Shown one piece after another: positions 1-11,689 of a stretch of 64,000 nucleotides of DNA; position 1 is the stretch's first letter; every line of letters starts with the position of its first letter. The stretch comes from Limnanthes douglasii subsp. nivea. Taxonomy: Eukaryota > Streptophyta > Magnoliopsida > Brassicales > Limnanthaceae. Location of the stretch: assembly GCA_036936605.1 (NCBI GenBank), contig JAUPFV010000001.1:252580802-252644801 (forward strand), in the 5' to 3' direction. The notes under the pieces are model-generated. The model saw only the letters and a program-made list of their open reading frames with translations, did no database searches and was not told the DNA's origin. Made by a program: the position numbers and the translations under genes.

Positions 1-332
1 GGGAAATCCGGAAAATAATCACCCACTGAACCATCCGAACAGGACAAAAGTATTAAATAACTAATCACTTTTTGATTATGCTAATTACTAATCTGCTTAA
101 TAAACTAATGGGTTTTTGAACTCGACCCGGTTCCATAAGTTTGACCCGATAGCCCATATGGCCCATAATTAAGGGTATAAATACCCAACCACTTTCATTA
201 ATGAGGGTAATGAACATTTAATACAACCAGGCAGCTTAAATCTCTCACTACAAAACATTCAAACATTTAATGCCTTTGAAATACCACAAAACACCTGAAA
301 AAATTACCCTCATTCGAAAATAATCCTCACCA
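1..332 (+). repeat. 5' LTR (partial) of Tat-A
   Basis: This matches 9617-9949 along its whole length, so it is the 5' LTR of a plus-oriented gypsy element; about 45 bp are missing beyond the window edge. It ends in CTCACCA at 332, three bases before a primer binding site. A TATA box (TATAAATA, 175-182) lies in the sense direction and would drive the genomic RNA. By eye the two LTRs are about 93% identical, so the insertion is not recent. Confidence 0.9.
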
Positions 333-335
333 AAT

Positions 336-353
336 TGGCGACCACAGTGGGAG
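336..353 (+). other. Primer binding site of Tat-A (tRNA-Arg type)
   Basis: TGGCGACCACAGTGGGAG follows the LTR end after three bases. Its complement is the 3' end of a plant tRNA-Arg(UCG) including CCA, apart from one possible mismatch. Arginine tRNA priming is known for Tat/Ogre elements, which agrees with the dual RNase H found downstream. The tRNA assignment is from memory. Confidence 0.75.
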
Positions 354-404
354 GAGAAGGTGCCTGAATCTAGCATTCGAAACCAGCAAGAAAAACCAGT
401 GCGG

Positions 405-2087
405 ATGAATCCGGACGAGCAGGCAGTGCCACCAACTTTGGCAGAAGTGGTTGGAGAAAACGATGAATATATGATCGAAGAGCGAGACAAGTTGAAAGTT
501 GAGATAGAAGCCTTGAGGGCTGCTAAAAGGGTAGAGATGGGCTTGAAAGAAAAATCAAAAGTGTCAGCCGTTCACCACACTGACAATCCAATGGAGCATG
601 ACCCATCAGCAAAGACCCGTGTAAGCACTAAAAAGACTCATGCTAGCTCAAAGAAGTCTCACCGATCTAAACCGGTGGAGAGCTCAGATTCAGATTCAGA
701 ATCTTCTAGTAGCTCCTCGAACGAAGATGGAGTTGAGGAGTCCCTGTCTTCCAGGAGTGATGAAGGCAGGTCTAAAAAGAAGCAAAAGTTGGTCAAAAAG
801 TATACAAGAAAGAGGGACATGCATGGAAGGTTGAAAATGCATCTAGACCAGCTGTTAATGGATCTTTTCGCTTTTCATGATGAACCAGGTATCTTTGCAA
901 CTCCCAATGAAGATACTATGTTTAGTCATGGCCGGAATTGGAGACAATCTCCATTGTCTTCCAAGATATTGTCCGGAAAGCTTCCAAAGAGGTTTGACAG
1001 TACTAAGATGGAAAAATACGATGGGAGTAAAGATCCAGATAATCATCTAGAGCAGTTTAAAAACTTTATGATGAATTTTGACGATGATGATAAGTTGCTT
1101 TGTAGAGCATTCTCCCAATATTTTACGAGGAGTGCTCTGAAATGGTATAATAGCCTGCCACAGGGGTGCATCAGGAATTTTGATACCTTTTGGGTGGCTT
1201 TCCGGAGGCAGTTTGTTGGAAGTAAGGAAGTGAAGGGCAATGGACACACTATTATCCATTGTGCCCAAGAACCAAATGAATCATTGAAAGAATGTATAAG
1301 TCGTTTTGTGAACACCGAGAATGGATTAGCTGATTGCTTTGAACAAGTAGCAATAGCTTCTTTAAGGCAAGGTCTGAACCTTGGCAATTTGGCCGATTCG
1401 GTAACCAGGAAGAAAGCCATGGCGTGGGGTGGTTTACTAAATCAAGTGGGAAAGCAAATCAATGTGGATGAAACGAAGAAGACGAGGGTGCATAAGCAGG
1501 TGAGATCGGCCCCAGCTGTACCAAAACAAAACCAGAATCAGTCCGGGTACAAGGCTAAGGAAGCCGGACAAGATCCCAGCATGGCCAAGGCTCAATCTCA
1601 CCCAGCACCAGCTCAGAACCAGCAATCCAGAAATAAGCGAGGGCCTCGGGTTCAACCGGAGTGGTTTGCTGAATTGAAAGAAAATGTGGCAACCATTTAT
1701 GACAAAACAAAAGATGAAGTATATTTCAGGAAGCCAGCTGCGCTTCAATCTCCTAGGGAAAGTCGTAATAATTGGTTGTGTCAATATCATCATGATATTG
1801 GCCATAACACAGAAGATTGCATCGCTTTAAAACAAGAGGTGCAAAATTTGATAGAAAGAGGAAAATTGGGTGCTTACGTTAAAAGAAGAAGTGGGAATAG
1901 GCCTGATAATGCTCATCAGACCGATCCAACAAACAATGCAGAGACGTCGGCTCTAGACGGGGCCATGGTAATTATTGAAAGATTCGATGTAGAGTCGGAA
2001 TATTTAGATCCTGATCCAGCCCGGAATACGGTGGGCATTATCAGAGAACACACCAAGTCGGTTTCTGGGCTCATAAGCTTTTTTTAG
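405..2087 (+). pseudogene. Gag of Tat-A, frameshifted before protease
   Basis: The frame is open from 360, but the first ATG is at 405. The product would be the capsid protein that packages the element RNA in cytoplasmic particles. A lysine/serine-rich N-terminal region is followed by a retrotransposon-gag domain at about 1010-1420 (motifs KWYNSLP and FRRQF), a basic proline/glutamine-rich linker, and a zinc-knuckle-like segment near 1780-1825 (CQYHHDIGHNTEDC). In the sister copy Tat-D the same frame runs on toward protease; here an extra T in the T-run near 2078-2085 creates the stop at 2087. A run of 13 G follows at 2103-2115, where Tat-D has 7. The gag itself is close to full length. Translation from the GTG at 360 is unlikely in a plant. 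Confidence 0.85.
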
Positions 2088-2736
2088 TCACTTACCATAT
2101 TTGGGGGGGGGGGGGACACCATACTGCACCAACTACTTCTTCAAGGAAGAGGCATGTTCACACCCTGGATACTCAGTTGGAAGGAGGAATGACCTCCTAT
2201 TAATCGCAAATTCCTTTTCCCTTCATTGTTTTTGATGAAAATGATTTGAGAGACATAGTTGGTCCTTATGAAGATGTTGTGGTGATAGGAGCATCCATTG
2301 GGGGCAATGGCATTAGATGAATTTTGGTGGACACTGGCAGCTCAGCCAATATTCGTTTTCTGACTTCCTACAAATAAATGAAGAATCCAGCAGTAATTCA
2401 ACGTTCGAATAGGTCTATTGTGGGTTTCACTAGAAGCTCTACGGACGTAATTGGGGAGTTCGAAGATGAGGTTTTGTTGAGCAAGGGCCCTTTTAAAAAG
2501 ATGGTCAGAATACTATTTGTTGTGGTGGATTTTCCCATATGCTACAATCCAATTTTGGGAAGGTCTTGGTTCTCCAGAATGCATGTTGTGGCTTCAACAG
2601 TTCACCAATGTTTAAAATACGTTGTGCAAGAAAAGGTGGGAGTTTTCCGGAGTAGTCAGAAGATAGTAAGGGAATACTATACAACAGCTCTGGCCCTTAG
2701 AACGTTGGGGCAGTTCGGATTAGTGAAGATTAGAAT
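2088..2736 (+). pseudogene. Protease region of Tat-A (degenerate)
   Basis: The aspartic protease signature VDTGSSANI is readable at about 2328-2355, preceded by a segment beginning FPFIVFDE. An in-frame TGA lies just upstream of the active site, where Tat-D has arginine. The downstream flap and ILGRSWF-like segment is readable at 2378-2600. The enzyme would process Gag-Pol. Several frame breaks make it non-functional. The assignment rests on the DTG motif and its position between Gag and RT. Confidence 0.75.
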
Positions 2737-3570
2737 TTGGAGGGGTCCTCTGGGGGAGAGGGTGAAATTGATGACTCCAGAGAGACCCCTGGTGTTTTAA
2801 TACTAATTGAAGAGGTTGAAACTCACTCTCTGGGTGAAGGAAGAAGTGTCAAGATCGAATCTAAGATGACATCAGAACTGAAGAGTAAAATGTTATCTTT
2901 TTTAACAAACCATCAGCATGTTTTTTCTTGGTGCAATGCTGATGTAACCAGAGTGCCAGCAGATGTTATATCACACCAGCTATCCATCCGAAGAGATGTA
3001 GCACCCGTTGTACAGAAGAGGAGAGCTTTTTCTAAGGAGAAAGCTGATGTCATAGTTCAAGAGGTTGACCGACTTACTAAGATGGGGCACATAAAGGAAT
3101 CCTGGTACCCTTTATGGATAGCCAATCCGGTATTAGTAAAAAATAAAAATGAGAAGTGGCGTATGTGCATCGACTTTACAGACCTTAATAGGGCTTGCCC
3201 AAAAGACCTATATCTTGTCCCCCGAATCAATCAGTTAGTGGACTCCACATCTGGGAACAAGTTGTTGTCCTTCATGGATTCCTTCTCCGGGTATAATCAG
3301 ATTCAAGTGGATCTGAAGGACCAAGAACACACTACTTTTTTTACTGATAGGGGCCTTCATTGTTACAAGGTGATGCCTTTTGGGTTAAAGAATATTGGGG
3401 CTACTTATCAGAGGTTGGTGAACAAAGCTTTCGCTGATCAGATTGGAAGAAACATGAAAGTCTATATTGATGACATGATGGTAAAGAGTGTGGAAGAAGA
3501 GTTACACTTGGCAGATCTGCAAGAGACTTTTGCCAACTTGGTAAAAGTTAATTTAAAGTTGAATCCATAA
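2737..3570 (+). pseudogene. Reverse transcriptase of Tat-A (stop shared with Tat-D)
   Basis: The Ty3/gypsy RT is readable with the segments KWRMCIDFTDLNRACPKD, the FMDSFSGYNQI palm motif, VMPFGLKN and the catalytic YIDDMMVKS (about 3460-3487). RT copies element RNA into DNA inside the particle. The frame ends at a TAA at 3568-3570, in the conserved position where related elements read NPEKC. Tat-D has a TAA at the identical codon (62772-62774), so the stop predates the separation of the two copies. Tat-A has a further stop about 20 codons later that Tat-D lacks. Confidence 0.9.
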
Positions 3571-4845
3571 AAGTGTATGTTCGAAGTGCAGTCTGGGAAG
3601 TTTTTGGGGTGTGTGATAAGTGAGAAAGGGATATAGCCTGATCCAGACCAACTTAGTGCTTTATTGCAGATGGATCCTTCTTGGAATATTAAAGAAGTAC
3701 AAAGATTGGCAGGGAGGTTAGTTGCTCTAAACCGTTTTATCTCAAGGTCCTCAGATAGGTGTGCCCAATTTTTCCAAACCTTAAAGGGTGTTAAAGAATT
3801 CACCTGGTCTCCACAGTGTGACCAGGCCTTTGATGAAATAAAAAAGCATTTATCCTCCCCCAAAACTTTGTTAATACCTGTTGATAGAGAAACATTGTAT
3901 ATATATTTAGCAGTCTCTGAATGTTCCATAAGTGCAGTGCTAGTAAGAGAGGTAGACAATTATCCTCGTCCGGTGTACTACATCAGCAAAATCCTGATAG
4001 ATGGTGAAAAAAGATATGTAAAACTTGAAAAGCTAGCATTAGCATTAGTAATTGCTGCTAGAAAGATGAGGCCCTACTCTCAGTCTCATTCTATTGTCGT
4101 CTGGACATCTTTTCCCTTGAAAAATGTTCTTCAAAAGGAAGACATATCAAGCAGAATGACCAAATGGTCTGTAGCTGATTTCCTAGTTGAGTTTCATTTA
4201 GACAGGAGTGCTAAACAGACTACAGATGAAAATACTAAGAAGTTATGGGTTTTCCGGACTGATGGTGGATCAAGTGACACGGGTTGTGGTTCTGGGATAT
4301 GTTTAACCTCTCTGTACGGCAACAAGTTATATCAGGCTATATGTTTTTCTTTCAGGGCCTCTAACAATGAGTCTGAATATGAAGCTGCTATAGCTGGTTT
4401 GAAATTAGCCTTGATATGTGGAGCCAAAAGGGTCAGGTTAATGAGTGATTCTCAGCTTCTTATCCATCATGCCCAAGGTCAATCTGAGGCCAAGAAGGAG
4501 CAATTAATTAAATATTTATTCATTCTTAAAGAAGTGGCAGTTAACTTCAAAGAAATCAGCTATGAGCACATACCCAGAACAGAGAATACACTAGCATACT
4601 CATTGGCAACCATAGCTTACTCTGAGTCCTACCCATGGATTCATGTCCAGGAGTGCCCATCCATTCAACTTAATCAGAACAAGAAAGAGGAGGAAAGTTT
4701 AAATATACAAGTGGGTCAACCTAAAGACTGGAGGTATCCTCTTCTTCAATACATTTTGGATGGTATTTTGCCTCCGGAAAAAGCAGTACCAAGAAAAATG
4801 AAGTATAATGCTCGTGGTTTTTTAATCATAAGAGACGTCATTTAG
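3571..4845 (+). pseudogene. RNase H and archaeal-type RNase H (aRNH) of Tat-A
   Basis: After the RT stop the connection and first RNase H are readable (GRLVALNRFISRSSD, then an ILIDGEKRYVKLEKLALAL-type segment). A second RNase H starts near 4245 with FRTDGGSS, followed by SNNESEYEAAIAGL and LMSDSQLLIHHAQ. Dual RNase H is the hallmark of the Tat lineage. Tat-A has lost about 20 codons between the two domains (near 4170) that Tat-D retains. The final conserved aspartate is also changed (AYSLAT where relatives have ADSLA). Both domains would remove RNA from the RNA/DNA hybrid. Confidence 0.85.
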
Positions 4846-5661
4846 AAGAAGTCTTTTAGTTGACCTCTCTTGTATTGTTGGCATTGATTATTTCTCTAAG
4901 TGGATAGAAGCAGCCTCACTGGTAGGAACTACTTCAAAAGCTGTTATAAAAATATCTTATCTAATATTTGTTGCAGATTTGGGGTTCCACAGAAGATAAC
5001 CACAAACAATGGGCCATAATTCGATAACAAGGATATGGAGAATTTATGTACCTCTAGAGGCATTCAACACTGCTTCTCCTCTCCTTTCCACCCACAAGCG
5101 AATGGTCAGGTAGAGGTGGCGAACAGAACCATCATGTCCGATCTTAAAAAGAATCTAGAAGGAATTGCTGGAAAGTGGCCAAGCTATCTACAAGAAGTAC
5201 TATGGGCCTACCAGACTACTCCTGGGGCTGCTACACAGGAATACCCGTTTTCCTTGGTATATGGTATGGATGCAATTGCTCCTATAGAGGCAACTCTTCT
5301 ATCATTCAGAGTCCACAATTTTTTCGAACAGACTAATAAAGTGGCAATTAGAAGTCAACTCGACTTAATAGAAGAAAAAAGAGTTAAGGCTCATCTTAGA
5401 GACAACCATTATCAGGAATTGATGAGAAACATGTTTTCTTCCAGAGTAAGAAGGAGGTATTTTCAACTAGGGGATAAAGTGTTGAGAAAAGTCTTCCTAC
5501 ATACTAAGGAGAAGCAGTTTGGCAAGCTAGCTCCAAATTGGGAAGGACCCTATGTGGTCATTGAAAAGCTTAAGCCTGGGACATACAGGCTTCAAGATAA
5601 AGATGGTAGGATCTTAAATCACCCCTGGAACAATGAACACCTCCGGTTGTATCTCGAATGA
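4846..5661 (+). pseudogene. Integrase of Tat-A, zinc-binding half deleted
   Basis: The frame passes a stop straight into the catalytic core (GIDYFSKW, near 4880). The HHCC zinc-binding domain, present in Tat-B and Tat-C, is absent. The first core Asp is present; the second lies in NNGP, where relatives have DNGP, so it is replaced by Asn and followed by a stop; the Glu is kept in NGQVEVANR. From 5035 to 5661 the frame is open through the C-terminal domain, ending in HPWNNEHLRLYLE. Integrase inserts the cDNA into the host genome; this copy cannot. Confidence 0.85.
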
Positions 5662-6200
5662 AAGATATGTAAATATTTACTTGTTTAAAGTCCATGTAAA
5701 TATTAAGGGGCATACTCTTTCCTACCCTGATGGCGCGGGGAGGTTTTAATGAGGTTTCCGGGATTTTTAATAAAATTTGATGCCTTCTTAAAAAATTCGG
5801 AGTGGTTTGGTTGATAGCTTTTTTGAAAACCTTCTAAGTATCGTTGACAGATCGGATTGATCTGGTGGAATGACGACCATTTAAACATTTGTCATCGGAG
5901 AATTTAAACACTTTCACCTTAAAATACTTGTAAAATAACAAGGGGTTATTTAAACATGAGCCATCAAAATTGGGCAAACATAAAACAAGGCAAGAATTGT
6001 GTAAAGTAAAACTGCTCGGCTAGTACCGGGGAATGATATTAAAACATGTAAAAATACCTTGGATACCCAAGGACTTTGAAGTTTTAAAAAAGAAAAGGTT
6101 TATCCGGACAAGATCCAAACACGGTTACAAAAATGCCTTGGCCATCCAAGGATTTTAGTCTGGCATAAGAATAAAAGAAAAACATAAAGTAGTTAAACGT
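5662..6200 (+). repeat. Spacer between convergent integrase and antisense gene, Tat-A
   Basis: This non-coding spacer separates the plus-strand integrase from the minus-strand accessory gene. It includes two imperfect units built on 'ccttgg-(t/c)atccaagga' (around 6055-6080 and 6135-6160), each close to a 'ccgga' motif. The inverted copy in Tat-D has the matching pair at 60238-60330. It is the likely place for both transcripts to end, but I see no definite terminator. Confidence 0.6.
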
Positions 6201-9135
6201 TTAGAGATAGGCTCCCTTAGATGTTCCTGCTTCGTCTGGTTTCTTCTTTGGGTCTTTGGGTTCCTCATTAGGGCTCTCTCTGGTCTCTTCTTCTTCATCA
6301 GTGGTATCATCATAACCACTGGAATATTTGTGCCTATCACCATCAACCATAGTGTGGAATGAGAGGTCTTCGTATTCCACATATCGCCATAGATCTTCGA
6401 GCGTCCTCTTCGGAAATGTCCGATGAAAGAGCAAGACAATGTCAGATTTGACTTCAGCATACCTCTCTTCTTGGGAATCTATCACCTTATTTGTGTATGC
6501 ATCAATCTTGGAATGGATTGTCTTCTCCTGCTCCTTTATCAAATCATCTTTCTCCTTGGTGACTCTAGATACAGCATCTTCGAGAGAAATTTTGTCACTA
6601 GTTAGGGTCTGGATGACATTGTCCCTGACCTTCACCTCCTCCTTCGAAGCGGAGAGATCCTTCTCCAGGCCAGAACACTTAGTTTGAAGTTCTGTCTTAA
6701 CCATCTCCGAAGCGGTCAGCTTGGTGGCCAAGTCCTCTTACCCATTCTTCAACTCTTCGATCTCTCACCTTAATGCCTCAACACTCTGATTGGCGTTAAG
6801 AAGGTTGTTGGATAAACTCTTTTTGTCTGTGTTGAGTGTGTTGATGAGGGTAGATTGGCTTCACACTTGTCTCTCCAGGTTGAGCACCGGTTGAATGTTG
6901 CTCAGCAAGGAGTGAGTCACTATGTCATTCTCCCCTGAAACAGAAAAAGACTTACCATTGAAAGTAACCATTTTTGAGGAGCTTGGAGGAAGGTAAGGGC
7001 CAACAAAGTCGTCTTTTTCAAGGTCTCCAAAGTAAAGGCCAATATTCTGAAGGCCAATGATGTCTACTCCATCAATTTTGATATCCCCTCCGGTACCCTC
7101 TCCAGTGTGTAAATCACTTGGAATTTGCTCTGCCAATGTGGGGTTTGTTGGGTCGACTCGAGGAAGAGATTCCAAAGGCTGGAGAGCGACTTCATCCCCC
7201 GAAGATATTTTCTTCTTCCTGGATTCCCTATCTCCACCAGCTGCTCTCTGTTTTCGATCTTTCTTGGGAGCCTTTGATAGATTTGGAGGTCCCCCTGCCT
7301 CTTTGATACTCTTATCTTCAACCACTTGAAGTAGAGTAGATTCGATTCCCCCTTGGCCCTGCACTTCTTGATTTGCTGGAATGATCTCCTCAACACAACC
7401 TTGTGCAACCTAAGTTGCATCTTGGTTCTTCTTGCCTTTCTTTCCATTCATCTTACTTAGGGCTTTTGCTCTGGCAGGTAAGGCCAGCTTCCCATCCTTC
7501 TCTTCTGTCCTTTGCAGGATGACACCCGGAGGAGGTAGAGTGGTCAATTCCTCCCAAGTAAGGTCTCTCCGGCCAGTTGTGTTCCAGAGATGGGACCTCA
7601 GTAAATTGCCAGCAGCCTAAGCATTCAGCTTGGCACAAGTTGTCTGCCCCTCTTTCACACAGTCGGAGAACTCCTTCGGCAACACTACCCAAAAAAAACG
7701 GAGAGAAATTTAAAAACAGATATTTTATAAGGAAAGAAAGACAAGCATGATTGAATATTTACCTGAACTTTTCCATCTGGTGGTGAGCATGCTAGGGTTG
7801 ACACCAACTTTGATCTTCCTCTCGTTTTCCCAAGCCCTACTAATAAATAAGAATTGGGTCTTCCAATTCTTCTCCGATTCGAGAAAATCATTCACCACTT
7901 TGAAATTATCTCCCATATTGCAGTGGTAGAAAGGGATGACGTGGTTTTTGCAAAGGCTGGCCACAACAACAAATTGCTCCATCGGAAGCGGTATTCCGGA
8001 GAGCCTAAAGGCCATAATGCAGGCCATGAGGGTGTACCAAGCATTGTGACTCAGCTGGCTTGGACAGAGCTTTATCAGATGAAAGTATCTGACGATCTAT
8101 GGGTCTAAGGGAAATCAGAGCCCCTAGTTGAACAGCTCTGTGTAGATAACTATCTCGCTCAACTTGCAGTCCGTTGGTGTCTCCGGAGTGACCGGTATCC
8201 TCACCCTGACAAACTCAGGGATCCCCCACTTCATTCGGATCTGGCCGAACTCAGCTATGTGAGTGTAGACGTAGTTGATGTTCTGTATGGCCAGCAGATA
8301 CTTTATGCTCACCTTGTGGAAGCAGGGTCCCACTTTGCCTTCCAGAGACTCCGACAGGTCCGGATGTCCGACAGGTCCGATAGGTCTGGATGTTTCAAAC
8401 ACAACTTCCCCTGTCTGTCCGAAGACATCAGTTTCATATGGGGGCTTCTTCTATGCTGTCCTCCATCACCTCTTCCATTACCATGGAAGGTTTGTCAGTT
8501 GTTGGTGGTGGGGGAGTGTTGGTGGCAGCCTTTGTAAGTTGTCCGGACTGTTGAGAATCACCCTCTCCTGCAGGTCTGTTGTCCGGCTGGGGCTCAGAGA
8601 CGAAGGGCTCATTCCGAAGGCTTGTTCCAGTGGCCTTTAGACCGGAGGATTTATCCTTTGGGACTCTAATAGATGCCCCTGATCCTGTAGCTTTGTCCTT
8701 GGCCCCAGGCTTAGGGGGCCCTGATTTCGGAGACTTAGACTATGAAACAACAGTTTGGCCTTTTACTAAGCGGTCTGTTCGGCGAAGTGTAACCTTTTCT
8801 GGGGATTTTTCAGCATCTTACCCCATGGATATAAATTGAGAGGGTCTCCTTGTGCTTGATACGAATTTTTCTCATTCAACGGTGGGTTGTGACTCCTGAA
8901 TCGAGGAGCCTGATACAATGGGCGAAAGACTTTGTTGAAATAACCTCCTGGGTTTTGAACTTCTAGCAGAAGATGAACCTCGACCAGCCTCTGAAGATGG
9001 TGTTTCAGGCTTGTCGTTTGGAGAAAGTGGAAGACCCGCAGCAATGCGCCTCTCTCGTTCAACCCTTTGCGCTTTTTCTAACGCCGAAAGATTAAGCCAC
9101 CCGCCTTTTACCAATGCGTTTCTTGCCGTGAATAT
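6201..9135 (-). pseudogene. Antisense accessory gene of Tat-A (spliced)
   Basis: The gene lies on the strand opposite to gag-pol, between integrase and the 3' LTR. Exon 1 runs 9135-7763, intron 7762-7685 (78 bp, GT-AG, phase 1), exon 2 7684-6201. The N-terminus (FTARNALVKGGW) matches Tat-D, but the start codon has changed from ATG to ATA (9135-9133). A domain resembling Pfam PF04195 lies at about 8402-7763. A basic linker, a coiled coil (6900-6400), the Trp motif (LWRYVEYED, near 6370-6400) and an acidic tail with TTDEEEE follow. A TAG at 7619-7617 is at the same codon as in Tat-D. Several frameshifts are present. The function is unknown; a related antisense gene in maize Grande elements is, as I recall, reported to encode a nuclear protein. 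Confidence 0.8.
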
Positions 9136-9230
9136 AAACCTACACCAAATTTGTTTTGAGAAGAGAAGTGAAAACTTTGAGATGAAGGAATGGGAGAGTA
9201 ATGAAGATGGTAAAATAGTGAAAATGGAGT

Positions 9231-9238
9231 AATTTATA
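9231..9238 (-). promoter_or_regulatory. TATA box for the antisense gene of Tat-A
   Basis: On the minus strand TATAAATT lies about 95 bp upstream of the accessory-gene start region and 335 bp inside the 3' LTR. The four other antisense genes in this window have a TATA box at an equivalent place. The promoter role is inferred from position and motif only. Confidence 0.6.
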
Positions 9239-9572
9239 CTGATAAGACAAAAAAGTTGCCAAATACCTAAGAGAAAACGAAAAGGCAAGTATAATGATTA
9301 AAGACGGCGCTGACGTCATAGGTATTAAATGAAGAGTTTGCTTTTTGGGATTAATGGGAGCGTCGTTCTAGGAGGAAAACGGCTGGTGAGGCAAATCAAA
9401 AGATGACACGTGTCCCACGATCCATGGTAGAACTTTTGAACTTCTGAGAAGTTTTCAGTCCGGATAAATCCTGAACTGAACACTCAATCAGTCCGGAGAA
9501 TGTTACAAGTGCCTAAAAATATTTTTTAGGTCTTGCCAAAGGCCTTCGAACAAAACCTAAAGAATGGGCTAC

Positions 9573-9949
9573 TGATGAGTCCGGAAATATTCGCCACTCA
9601 CTGTAGAATCCGGACAGGGGCAATCCAGACAATAATTACCTACTGAACCATCCGAACAGGACAGAAGTACTAAATAACTAATCACTTTTTGACTAAGCTA
9701 ATTGCTAATCTGCTTAATAAACTAATGGGTTTTTGAACTCGACCTGGTTTCATAAGTTTGACCTGATAGCCCATATGGCCCATAATTAAGGGTATAAATA
9801 CCCAACCACTTTCATTAATGAGGGTAATGAACATTTAATACAACGAGACAGCTTAAATCTCTCACTACAAAATACTCAAATATTTAATACCTTTGAAATA
9901 CCACAAAACACCTGACAAAATTACCCTCAGTCGAAAATAATCCTCACCA
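9573..9949 (+). repeat. 3' LTR of Tat-A
   Basis: This 377-bp LTR starts TGATGAGTCCGG and ends CTCACCA, and repeats positions 1-332 from base 9617 on. The purine-rich AAAGAATGGGCTAC just before it is a mutated polypurine tract; Tat-D has AAAAAAGGGGCTAC there. A TATA box lies at 9793-9800. The 5 bases after the element (gtaag, 9950-9954) would be one target-site duplicate, but the other is outside the window. Confidence 0.9.
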
Positions 9950-11082
9950 GTAAGGGATCTTCAAGAGGCTGATAATACTTAGAAGTATCAATCTTTCGTT
10001 ATCAATAAATGGTAAGAATGAACAGAAGATTTTAAGGAATAAAAATATGAGCACATTCTTGAAGGAGTGACAAAGCACAAGTAGGTTCATTTTGCTTTGA
10101 TCAAAATTGTATTTATTATTAACTTTTACCGCTTAAAGCTTATATTTCTTATTTTTATAGCTATATCCAAATCCCACCAACATCATTGACAACTACCAAA
10201 GAAACTTTCAGTTAACTAAACCAATGGTTGATAAGAACTGGTCAAATGGTTTAAATAGGTGCTTCATACCGACCAATTTGGTTCCGACCAGAAAGAGGGC
10301 TCCAAGCCATATGGTAAAAAATATAATGTTGGTAGTTACGACATAAAAGATATGATACAAGTTTTCATGAGTGAAGCAAACTAACGAGACGGTATATGAT
10401 TCTTTTGAGGCTACCACGAGTCAAATACAAAAATAAACCATGACCATATAAAAGAAAGCATCAAACACACCAAGGGATAACAAGTGGAAACGAAAGAGTA
10501 ATGAGAAGAAGAAAAAATCACATAACCGGTCATGTAATTTTCCTTGTCACGAATCAAGTGGTACTCTTTCATATGCTCGAATGTTACAATGCTTAAGCGT
10601 AAAAAAACATTCCTGACTTCCTCCGGAGAAGGTGAGGACAAGTTCTTAAAGTTCTAATTCTTGAAGGTAACTTATAATAGCTTGGTGTCCAAACCAAACA
10701 ATAATATTTTACAGCTCCAGAGTGCTCTGCCAGTTCTGAAGCCTTCCAGCTTGTTGAAATCGGTAACTCTATTAGTTTTCTTCCCATTTCACCAGACATA
10801 AGGGATGTTGAAATTTGGTTTCTTAACCAGAGAATTAAGATCTTTACTATCAATAACACTTAACACGTTATCTACAATTCGACTATTTAGGTTAGTTGTG
10901 CCAACCTTGTGTGGAATAAGTTCCATACTCAAATCACTTTTTTATTGTATGGCTGACCATTTAAGAGAAACTCACCATCATAGATAAATTATTCTCTTGG
11001 GGCTATAACACGATTCGTGAATATTTACTTTGCAATGTCTTTATTGAATTTATTATTCACCTCTTGGTGTAGTGCTCATTTT

Positions 11083-11244
11083 CTTGCCTTATATTAGGGA
11101 CCTCAAGCGAAGCTTCGGTTTCCTATTCAAAATAATGATTCGATCTTCTGACTACACTATTGGCTCGCCTTATATTGGAGACCTCAAGCGTGAAACTTAG
11201 GTTTCATATTCCAAACAACAATTTAATCTCCTAGCTACAATATG
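11083..11244 (+). repeat. Two imperfect tandem units of about 80 bp
   Basis: Two adjacent units share 'gccttatatt(a/g)g(g/a)gacctcaagcg' followed by a similar tail ('ttcctattcaaaataatgattcgat' versus a diverged counterpart). The second begins near 11165. No coding potential or transposon ends were seen. Confidence 0.6.
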
Positions 11245-11653
11245 TCAACTCATAGATCCTCTTTTCTTCAGGTCATGGACATGTTTGACGCTAGGGGTTA
11301 TACACGTTTATTTATCAAATATGGAAGAACAGAAATGCGAGAATCTTTACAAATATTTCTTCCATCACATTAGTGATTTCTCATTGTATCCTCTCTCTCT
11401 CACATCCGCTATGGATTCTATAGTTCGGTTAAGTAGCACTAACGGTTTGCAAGTTTGGTGTTTTTGTCTTTGACACCCGCTTTCTCTGAATATCATGCTA
11501 CAGAGAATGTCGTATTTTGTTTTCCATAATTTTGGCCTTATGATTTTGATGTTCTACCAACCATGTTTATGTTTTGCTCATGTCTTTTATTTATGGATAC
11601 ATGTTATATCATGTCGTATATGTTACAACTTTTATTTTTTTAGTATTTTAATA

Positions 11654-11656
<3 letters not shown>

Positions 11657-11686
<30 letters not shown>
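11657..11686. repeat. (TA)n microsatellite
   Basis: An uninterrupted run of about 15 TA units about 1.05 kb upstream of the kinase start codon. Confidence 0.9.

Positions 11687-11689
<3 letters not shown>

Noticed and set aside
360..404. Gag of Tat-A starting at 360
   Set aside because: The codon is GTG; the first ATG in this frame is at 405.
10208..10859. Minus-strand small genes upstream of the kinase
   Set aside because: Overlapping short frames, no recognisable domain, no splice pattern that joins them convincingly.
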